Source: Sphingomonadaceae bacterium
Lineage (GTDB): Bacteria; Pseudomonadota; Alphaproteobacteria; Sphingomonadales; Sphingomonadaceae
DNA: 9,376 nt
NCBI GenBank assembly: GCA_004282995.1
Contig: SHLU01000083.1
Span: 1 to 9,376, forward strand
Direction of reading: 5' to 3'
The position numbers were made by a program, and so were the translations under genes. Numbering within the stretch: position 1 is the first letter of the stretch; every line of letters begins with the position of its first letter. Under the pieces are notes generated by a model. It was not told the origin of the DNA. It worked only from the letters and a program-made list of their open reading frames with translations, and did not search any database. Shown here piece after piece: positions 1-4,908 of this stretch.

Positions 1-158
1 CGCGGCGTCGATGTCGGGCGCGGCTTGGGGGTCGGCGCAGGATCGTCGAACCCAGGCGGGAGGAGCGATTCGGGTGCAGCCTGTACCGCGACAATTCCCG
101 TCGTCAGCGCCAGCGCTCCTGCACCGGACAGCAGACAAAACACTATCAACCGCTTCAT
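1..158 (-). CDS. Secreted protein of unknown function, N-terminal part only
   Basis: An open frame starts with ATG at 158 and runs off the left edge after 52 complete codons with no stop. Residues 1-28 look like a Sec signal peptide: MKR at the start, a hydrophobic core (LIVFCLLSGAGALALTT), then VAVQA before APES, so signal peptidase I cleavage near residue 27 or 28 is plausible. The mature part begins with a Pro-rich stretch (LLPPGFDDPAPTPKPRPTSTP) typical of a flexible linker. Its ATG overlaps the stop of the 44-residue gene upstream as ATGA, which suggests translational coupling. The C-terminal domain lies outside the window, so no function can be given. The cysteine at residue 8 is not in a convincing lipobox. 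Confidence 0.7.
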   Translation of the reverse strand, partial: MKRLIVFCLLSGAGALALTTGIVAVQAAPESLLPPGFDDPAPTPKPRPTSTP

Positions 159-289
159 TCCACACCCTCCGGCACGGGAATTTCCTGCTCGATCGGATGC
201 AGCGGCTCGCGCCCGCCATCCCACCATGCCCATGCAAGCACAGCGAACATGGCCAAGGCGAACCACACCGCCGCTCGCCTGTTTCGCAT
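155..289 (-). CDS. 44-residue single-span membrane protein
   Basis: ATG at 289 to TGA at 157-155 gives 44 residues. The N-terminus is basic (MRNRRAA), followed by one hydrophobic, Trp-rich span at about residues 8-23 (VWFALAMFAVLAWAWW). A short acidic/proline tail follows (HPIEQEIPVPEGVE). By the positive-inside rule the N-terminus is cytoplasmic and the tail periplasmic. Its stop overlaps the ATG of the next secreted-protein gene by 4 nt (ATGA), which strongly suggests both are real and co-translated. The Shine-Dalgarno for the ATG is weak. An in-frame TTG at 310, seven codons upstream and preceded by AAAGGG, is an alternative start. The gene is divergent from aroK. Function unknown; I recognise no family. 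Confidence 0.65.
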   Translation of the reverse strand: MRNRRAAVWFALAMFAVLAWAWWDGGREPLHPIEQEIPVPEGVE

Positions 290-360
290 ACCTGAACCCG
301 CTTCCAGCAAAACTTACCCTTTATTGCCTTCGCCCTAGCCCATCTCTACGCCAAGCGGCA
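290..360. promoter_or_regulatory. Divergent intergenic region between the small membrane protein gene and aroK
   Basis: These 71 nt separate the minus-strand 44-residue gene from aroK, so promoters for both directions should lie here or just inside the neighbouring coding ends. An AT-rich patch (AAAACTTACCCTTTATTG, about 309-326) is the likeliest core. I see no -35/-10 pair good enough to call, and no clear Shine-Dalgarno directly before the aroK ATG. Confidence 0.4.
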
Positions 361-930
361 ATGCAAGATGGTGACACTCCCCCTGACCAACTCGACATCA
401 AGGCGATCGCGCGACGCATTGATCGTCCGGTCGTCTTGGTGGGCCTGATGGGCGTGGGCAAATCAACCGTCGGCAAGCGGCTGGCCCAATTGGTCGCGGG
501 CGATTTCGTCGACGCGGACGAAGCTATCGAGGAAGCGGCGCAAATGTCGATCTCCGAGATCTTCGCCGAATTTGGCGAAGCTTACTTCCGGGATGGAGAG
601 CGGCGGGTAATTATGCGGCTGCTGGAGGAACAGCACGGTGTCATTGCTACCGGCGGCGGTGCCTTCATCAATGACAAGACGCGGGCGCTGATCCTCGAAA
701 AAGCAATCGCGGTGTGGATCGATGCCAGTACCGACACCTTGGTAGAACGCACCAGCAGACGCTCTACGCGCCCCTTGCTGAAAGAGGGCGATCCCGCACA
801 GACCCTCGATCGCCTGCGACGTGAACGTGAAGGTTTCTATTCCCAGGCACCGATCCACGTGCGCAGCGAGCACGGTCCGCACATGCAAACGGCAACCGCC
901 ATAATGGAGGCAATCGGTCGATGGATGTGA
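361..930 (+). CDS. aroK: Shikimate kinase
   Basis: This is a cytoplasmic kinase that phosphorylates shikimate to shikimate 3-phosphate with ATP, in the pathway to chorismate. With ATG at 361 it has 189 residues, slightly longer than the usual 170-175 because of a 22-residue N-terminal lead. The Walker A loop GLMGVGKS is at 28-35. Shikimate-binding Asp51/Asp53 lie in VDADEAIE, Arg77 in AYFRDGE, and the Gly triplet is at 98-100 (TGGGA). The LID arginine is Arg137 (TRPLL), and Arg156 sits in the RERE segment, matching Arg136 of the M. tuberculosis enzyme. The frame stays open upstream to position 25, but that part lies over the divergent small genes and has no kinase similarity. The last 10 nt overlap aroB, as expected for a coupled aroKB unit. 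Confidence 0.97.
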   Translation: MQDGDTPPDQLDIKAIARRIDRPVVLVGLMGVGKSTVGKRLAQLVAGDFVDADEAIEEAAQMSISEIFAEFGEAYFRDGERRVIMRLLEEQHGVIATGGGAFINDKTRALILEKAIAVWIDASTDTLVERTSRRSTRPLLKEGDPAQTLDRLRREREGFYSQAPIHVRSEHGPHMQTATAIMEAIGRWM

Positions 931-2030
931 TTCCGGTGGAGCTTTCCGGCCGCACCTACGAGGTCCATGTAGCGAGCGATATGCTCGACAATGCGGGCCA
1001 ACTGGCCGCGCCATTCCTGCGAAAGCAGATGGTCCCGGTCGTAGCCGACGCGAACGCATGGGCGCACCATGGCGGCAGGCTGAGCAAAGCTCTCGCTACC
1101 CATGGTCATGAAATTGCGCTCTACCAAGTCGCTTCTGGTGAAGGTGCCAAGAGCTGGCAGGGATTGGCCCAGCTGACTGACTGGCTGCTCGCACAAGGAG
1201 TAGAGCGCGGTGACCATGTTATCGCAGTTGGCGGCGGCGTGGTCGGCGACCTCACAGGCTTCGCCTGTTCCATCCTCAAACGCGGTTGCGGCTTCATCCA
1301 GGTGCCCACCACTCTGCTGGCACAGGTTGACAGTTCTGTCGGCGGCAAGACCGCGATCAACACCAAGGCCGGCAAGAACCTTGTCGGCGCGTTCCACCAG
1401 CCTTCCCTCGTCCTTGCAGACCTGACCACTCTCAACAGCCTGCCCGACCGCGAGATGCGCGCAGGCTATGCCGAAGTCCTCAAGTATGGTGTCCTCGGCG
1501 AGGCGGAATTCTTTGCCTGGTTAGGTGAAAATGGCACCGATGTGCTCGCTCGCAAGCCTGACGCGCTGGGGCACGCGGTGGCGACAAGCGTTGCTGCCAA
1601 GGCACGCATCGTCGCGGATGACGAGCGCGAAACAACCGGCGCCCGTGCATTGTTGAACCTCGGCCATACCTTCGGCCATGCGCTCGAAGCAGAGACCGGC
1701 TTTTCCGAGCGCCTGCTGCATGGCGAAGGCGTGGCACTGGGAATGGTTTTGGCGGCACGTTATTCGGCAAGGCGCGGCCATTTGACCCAAGCAGATGCCA
1801 GCAAGATTGCGCAGGCTGTCGCCGCCGCCGGTCTGCCGACCGAAATCACCGCCCTGAACATGAAAGTCGACGGGCGCGAATTGGTCGATCATATGCTGCA
1901 TGACAAGAAGATGGATGCCGGAACTCTCCCGTTCATTTTGCTGCGCAGCATTGGTGCAGCATTTCTTGCGAAAGATGTGGATCTTGAAGACGTTGCAGCG
2001 TTCCTCAACGAGCAGTTGAAGGCCCACTAG
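921..2030 (+). CDS. aroB: 3-Dehydroquinate synthase
   Basis: This enzyme converts DAHP to 3-dehydroquinate using NAD+ and a divalent metal, the second step of the shikimate pathway. It has 369 residues, normal for the family. The NAD-binding glycine motif GGGVVGD is at 104-110. The substrate/NAD segment VPTTLLAQVDSSVGGKTAIN is at 128-147. Predicted metal ligands are Glu185 (AGYAEVLKYG), His249 (LNLGHTFGHA) and His267 (LLHGEG). The ATG at 921 lies inside the end of aroK; a GGAGG at 906-910, ten nt upstream, supports this start. All core motifs are intact. It converges on the DUF421 gene with only 8 nt between stops, and no terminator hairpin is visible there. Confidence 0.98.
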   Translation: MDVIPVELSGRTYEVHVASDMLDNAGQLAAPFLRKQMVPVVADANAWAHHGGRLSKALATHGHEIALYQVASGEGAKSWQGLAQLTDWLLAQGVERGDHVIAVGGGVVGDLTGFACSILKRGCGFIQVPTTLLAQVDSSVGGKTAINTKAGKNLVGAFHQPSLVLADLTTLNSLPDREMRAGYAEVLKYGVLGEAEFFAWLGENGTDVLARKPDALGHAVATSVAAKARIVADDERETTGARALLNLGHTFGHALEAETGFSERLLHGEGVALGMVLAARYSARRGHLTQADASKIAQAVAAAGLPTEITALNMKVDGRELVDHMLHDKKMDAGTLPFILLRSIGAAFLAKDVDLEDVAAFLNEQLKAH

Positions 2031-2038
2031 CCGCGCTC

Positions 2039-2569
2039 TTATTCTTTCCCGCCGGGTACACTTTCCATCGCGCTGCCATCGCCTGCGCTTTCTTTGCTTA
2101 TCACACTGAAAGAGCCATCAGTTTCGAGCACAAGCCATGCGACGTCCGAGACAGAGCCCAGCCCCTGCCGCCGAATGATCGCATCAATCTCGGACCTGGT
2201 AATCCGTTCGTTGCGCATGGCCTCTGACAGGAGCTCACCTTGACGGACAAGAACCTTCGGCTCGGACCGGACGATCCTGCGCAGGAAGCGCCAATGAACG
2301 GACAGATAGGCAACGATCCATTGCAGGCCAATCAATAAGGCAAAGGCTGCCATCCCTTCAGCCAGATCGACATCCTTGTTGAGCAGAATCGCCGCCAAGG
2401 TCGAACCAAGTGCAACGGTCACGACGAAGTCGAAAGCATTGAGCTTTGACAGGGCCCGCTTGCCGCTCAGGCGCAGAACCATGATGAGACCGGCGTAGGC
2501 AAAGGCCGCGATGATCGCGATCCGTGCCACTCCTGCCCAGCCATCATAAAAGATCGATAGTATGTCCAT
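2039..2569 (-). CDS. DUF421 / YetF-family membrane protein
   Basis: A 176-residue protein with three predicted membrane spans near residues 14-34, 46-63 and 71-90, followed by a cytoplasmic domain. The family signature between spans 1 and 2 is clear: RLSGKRALSKLNAFDFVV at 33-50 and then TVALGS. The C-terminal part (SEPKVLVRQGELLSEAMRN, residues 102-120, and then ITRSEIDAIIRRQG) matches the YetF C-terminal domain. Family members are small membrane proteins of poorly known function; those in Bacillus have been linked to spores. That role does not apply to a non-sporulating alphaproteobacterium. The start is ATG at 2569, with AAAGG about nine nt upstream. It is divergent from the cyclase-family gene across 62 nt, so coordinated expression is possible but unproven. 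Confidence 0.9.
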   Translation of the reverse strand: MDILSIFYDGWAGVARIAIIAAFAYAGLIMVLRLSGKRALSKLNAFDFVVTVALGSTLAAILLNKDVDLAEGMAAFALLIGLQWIVAYLSVHWRFLRRIVRSEPKVLVRQGELLSEAMRNERITRSEIDAIIRRQGLGSVSDVAWLVLETDGSFSVISKESAGDGSAMESVPGGKE

Positions 2570-2631
2570 GCGCTGTGACCTTTCAGCGTAGTGCGTTGAC
2601 GATGGTTCCCGCGGCCTTGATAACGCGGGCC
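2570..2631. promoter_or_regulatory. Divergent intergenic region with a GC-rich inverted repeat
   Basis: These 62 nt lie between the starts of the DUF421 gene (minus) and the cyclase-family gene (plus) and should hold promoters for both. A perfect 6-bp inverted repeat, CCCGCG (2608-2613) and CGCGGG (2624-2629), with a 10-nt spacer, ends two nt before the preferred ATG at 2632. It could be an operator half-site pair or an mRNA hairpin at the ribosome-binding region. No convincing -35/-10 boxes or plus-strand Shine-Dalgarno are seen. If translation starts at ATG 2602 instead, the repeat is coding. Confidence 0.35.
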
Positions 2632-3402
2632 ATGACGCGCTTTGTCGATCTCTCGATTCCGATCACCAATGATGTGATTTCCGACCCCGATGTCATGCGG
2701 CCGAAAGTCACGTACATGACCCACGAGAACACATGGCAGCAAATCGCCATGTTCTTTCCCGGGTTAGAGCAGGACGACTTGCCCGATGGGGAAGGTTGGG
2801 CGGTCGAATTGGTCGAACTGCGCACGCACAACGGAACACATATGGATGCGCCGTGGCATTACCACTCGACCACCGATAACGGTGCGCGGGCCGCGCCCAG
2901 CATTGATGAAGCGCCCCTCGACCGTTTCCTGCGGCCAGGCGTCAAACTCGATTTCTCACATCTGCCACATGGTCATGTGGTAAGCGCCGCGGAAATCGAA
3001 CAAGCTTTTGCCGAGATAGACTACGATATCCAACCGCTCGACATCGTACTCGTACAGTCCGGCGCGATATATGGCAGCGAAGGATTCATCGACCAGGGTG
3101 TCGGGCTCAGCGCGGAGGCGACGCTCTGGCTCACCGAGAAGGGCGTCGAAGTGGTGGGGACAGACGCATGGAGTTGGGATGCTCCCTTTAGCCATACCGC
3201 TCGCCGCTGGGCCAGCGAACGCGATCCTGCCATTATCTGGGAAGGCCACAAGGCTGGCCGTATCCGACCCTACTACCAGATCGAGAAACTTGCGAACCTT
3301 GCCAGTCTGCCATCGCACGGCTTCACCTTGAGTTGCTTCCCGATCAAGATCGAACGGGCAAGCGCCGGCTGGATCCGCGCGGTGGCGATTTTCGACTCAT
3401 GA
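2632..3402 (+). CDS. Cyclase-family metal-dependent hydrolase
   Basis: With ATG at 2632 the protein has 256 residues and opens with MTRFVDLSIPIT, a typical beginning for the cyclase / kynurenine-formamidase-like family (COG1878). The family metal-binding motif is present as HNGTHMDAPWH at 66-76: His66, His70, Asp72 and His76 are candidate ligands or catalytic residues. The second conserved block is VVGTDAWSWDAP at 174-185. Family members hydrolyse amide or cyclic bonds, for example N-formylkynurenine, but no tryptophan-degradation genes are nearby, so the substrate is unknown. It is predicted cytoplasmic, with no signal peptide. In-frame ATGs at 2602 and 2524 are alternative starts; the latter lies inside the divergent gene and is unlikely. 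Neither 2602 nor 2632 has a good Shine-Dalgarno. Confidence 0.87.
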   Translation: MTRFVDLSIPITNDVISDPDVMRPKVTYMTHENTWQQIAMFFPGLEQDDLPDGEGWAVELVELRTHNGTHMDAPWHYHSTTDNGARAAPSIDEAPLDRFLRPGVKLDFSHLPHGHVVSAAEIEQAFAEIDYDIQPLDIVLVQSGAIYGSEGFIDQGVGLSAEATLWLTEKGVEVVGTDAWSWDAPFSHTARRWASERDPAIIWEGHKAGRIRPYYQIEKLANLASLPSHGFTLSCFPIKIERASAGWIRAVAIFDS

Positions 3403-3449
3403 TCGCCAGCAGAGCGCACAGTGCGACCTGATCCGACCGGAATTTCGCG

Positions 3450-3716
3450 TTAATTCGCTCGCGGTTTGGGGATGGGAGTGACGTTGCCCGCTCCGACGAT
3501 CGCCTCTTCCGCGTCTTCTTTCATGCGATCATACTGCTCGAACAGGATCTCTATCTCTGCCCGCTTTACCAGCAGGACGTGTGCGATTCCCAGAGACAGG
3601 CTCTCGCCCTCGCCGATCTTGCCTAGCAAAGCGGCCAGATCGCTCATCGTCGCGTCTTCGGGCGTTTTATGAAACCCGCCCTTGTTGTCGAAAAATGCCT
3701 TGCCCACTCGTGCCAT
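3450..3716 (-). CDS. Conserved-looking 88-residue protein of unknown function
   Basis: ATG at 3716 to TAA at 3452-3450. A good Shine-Dalgarno AAGGA (complement of 3725-3729) sits eight nt upstream, which supports a real gene. The protein has no signal peptide or long hydrophobic segment. It starts MARVGKAFFDNKGGFHKTPEDAT and then has two likely helices: about 24-50 (MSDLAALLGKIGEGESLSLG and on) and a charged amphipathic one at 51-74 (KRAEIEILFEQYDRMKEDAE). It ends in a proline-rich tail (TPIPKPRAN). I do not recognise a named family. It converges on the cyclase-family gene with a 47-nt gap and is separated from csaA by 138 nt, so it may be a single-gene unit. Confidence 0.75.
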   Translation of the reverse strand: MARVGKAFFDNKGGFHKTPEDATMSDLAALLGKIGEGESLSLGIAHVLLVKRAEIEILFEQYDRMKEDAEEAIVGAGNVTPIPKPRAN

Positions 3717-3854
3717 TGCGTCAGTCCTTCATCGAAGCAACGCGACTCGATGTTTTTTTCTGTTTTGGTTGATAGCGCAAAACCGGCCAGCGATGCGCGA
3801 AAATATGAGGCTCATCCACAGTCTCAGCGAGATGGGATCAGTAGAATTGCCCGC
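3717..3854. promoter_or_regulatory. AT-richer intergenic stretch upstream of the 88-residue gene
   Basis: These 138 nt, the longest non-coding gap in the window, lie between the csaA stop and the start of the 88-residue gene, and probably hold the latter's promoter and leader. The part at about 3751-3783 is clearly T/A-rich on the plus strand (TGTTTTTTTCTGTTTTGG). I see no good -35/-10 match on the minus strand. No rRNA, tRNA or recognisable small RNA is visible. Confidence 0.4.
3730..3759 (+). terminator. Possible plus-strand intrinsic terminator (weak)
   Basis: CATCGA (3730-3735) and TCGATG (3747-3752) form a 6-bp inverted repeat with an 11-nt loop. It is followed directly by a run of seven T at 3753-3759 on the plus strand. 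The T-run fits an intrinsic terminator, but the stem is short and not GC-rich. The only plus-strand gene it could serve is the cyclase-family gene, which ends 328 nt upstream, so its transcript would run antisense through the 88-residue gene. Confidence 0.25.
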
Positions 3855-4226
3855 CTAGAACAAACGTGCCCCGTCGGGTAATTTAGTGTCGGGAGCGAAC
3901 AATACGACGTTACCGTCATCGTCGGCAAATCCGAGCGTCAGGACTTCGGACATGGCTGGCCCGATCTGACGAGGTGGAAAATTCACCACCGCAGCTACTT
4001 GCCGCCCTATTAGTTCGCCGGTGCCATAGCGGGCTACCAGCTGCGCGCAGGACTTCCGCTCGCCGATGGCCGGACCGAAGTTGATACGCAGCTTGTAGGA
4101 AGGATTGCGCGCTTCAGGGAACTCCTCCACCGCGACGATGGTCCCGATGCGGATATCCACTTTCAGGAAATCGTCGAAGGTGATGGTTTTCGCAGGCGGC
4201 GCATCGGGCGCATGGTTCTTGTGCAT
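3855..4226 (-). CDS. csaA: CsaA-type tRNA-binding protein
   Basis: A 123-residue single OB-fold protein of the tRNA-binding (Trbp111-like) family. Bacillus CsaA binds tRNA and has been described as having chaperone and secretion-related activity; the cellular role here is unproven. The core resembles Bacillus CsaA closely: FLKVDIRIGTI at 20-30, EEFPEARNPSYKLRINFG at 34-51, and the strongly conserved NFPPRQIGPAMSEVL at 82-96. The N-terminal ten or so residues (MHKNHAPDAPPAK) extend beyond the usual start and are probably disordered. The ATG shares one base with the O-methyltransferase stop (TGATG), with GAGGG just upstream, so it is probably translated by reinitiation as the last gene of the operon. 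Confidence 0.92.
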   Translation of the reverse strand: MHKNHAPDAPPAKTITFDDFLKVDIRIGTIVAVEEFPEARNPSYKLRINFGPAIGERKSCAQLVARYGTGELIGRQVAAVVNFPPRQIGPAMSEVLTLGFADDDGNVVLFAPDTKLPDGARLF

Positions 4227-4906
4227 CAGTCCCTCACCCGCAGGAACATCATCCCGTCCCAGCCCTTGTCACCTACGGTTTGCAAGGCAGTGGCTTCCAG
4301 TCGCGGTTCGCTCTGGACGAATTCATACAAGGCCCGCGTACCCTTGGCCGATTCATCGTCTTCAGCGGGGGCGAGCACGGCACCTTCGCGAACGACATTG
4401 TCGACTATAATAAGCGCCCCCGGGCGCGACAGGCGCAAGGCATGTTTGACGTAGGCAACATTGTTGGGTTTGTCCGCGTCGATGAAGGTAAGGTCGAAGG
4501 GGCCGGACAATTCGGCCAGCGATTTGAGCGCAGCGCGGACGTGCATGGTGATGCGATCGCCCATGCCCGATGCATCGAAATTCTGTTGAGCGACGGCTGC
4601 GTAGGTCCGTTTGGCCTCGAGTGTGACGACTTCGCCCGCCTTACCCACCCCACGAGCGAGGAACAGCGTCGAGTAGCCTCCCAATGTACCGACTTCGAGC
4701 ACGCGGTGGGCGCCCATGATGCGGCAGATCAGTTCGAGGAAACGGCCCTGCGAAGGCGATACCGCAATATCCGGCAGACCCGCATCGGCCGCACGCTGGG
4801 CGAATTCGCGGCTTGCACCATCTTCGCCCAGTAACGTCGTATCAATCAGTGTGTCGACATCGGCCCAGGCAGGATCGACGTTCTTCCAGCCGGCGACACC
4901 CGCCAC
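4226..4906 (-). CDS. Class I SAM-dependent O-methyltransferase (COG4122)
   Basis: A 226-residue cytoplasmic methyltransferase of the caffeoyl-CoA / catechol O-methyltransferase-like family. The SAM-binding motif I is VLEVGTLGGYSTLFLAR at 69-85, and the acidic end of strand 2 is TLEAK at 95-99. The metal-binding block is DLTFIDADKPNN at 138-149, with Asp143, Asp145 and Lys146, and with Asp169-Asn170 (IIVDN) as the further site. These point to a divalent-metal-dependent enzyme acting on a catechol-like hydroxyl, but the substrate cannot be named. The start codon is GTG at 4906; no ATG lies nearby downstream before the Rossmann core. It begins 2 nt after the pccA stop, so coupling to pccA is likely. 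Confidence 0.92.
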   Translation of the reverse strand: MAGVAGWKNVDPAWADVDTLIDTTLLGEDGASREFAQRAADAGLPDIAVSPSQGRFLELICRIMGAHRVLEVGTLGGYSTLFLARGVGKAGEVVTLEAKRTYAAVAQQNFDASGMGDRITMHVRAALKSLAELSGPFDLTFIDADKPNNVAYVKHALRLSRPGALIIVDNVVREGAVLAPAEDDESAKGTRALYEFVQSEPRLEATALQTVGDKGWDGMMFLRVRD

Positions 4907-4908
4907 TG

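Noticed and set aside
25..360. N-terminal extension of aroK back to position 25
   Set aside because: It covers the divergent small genes, has low-complexity Ala/Pro/Arg translation typical of an antisense frame, and adds nothing kinase-like.
561..580. Perfect hairpin CTTCGCC-gaattt-GGCGAAG inside aroK
   Set aside because: It encodes the conserved IFAEFGEA stretch, so codon constraint explains it; no regulatory context.
463..1059. 198-codon minus-strand ORF over aroK/aroB
   Set aside because: Shadow of well-supported aroK and aroB; no family features.
1521..2027. 168-codon minus-strand ORF opposite aroB
   Set aside because: Antisense shadow of aroB with no recognisable domains.
2031..2038. 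Bidirectional terminator between aroB and the DUF421 gene
   Set aside because: Only 8 nt separate the stops and no stem with a T-run is visible there.
4280..4834. 184-codon plus-strand ORF opposite the O-methyltransferase
   Set aside because: Mirror frame of a clear methyltransferase gene, GC-rich third-position artefact.
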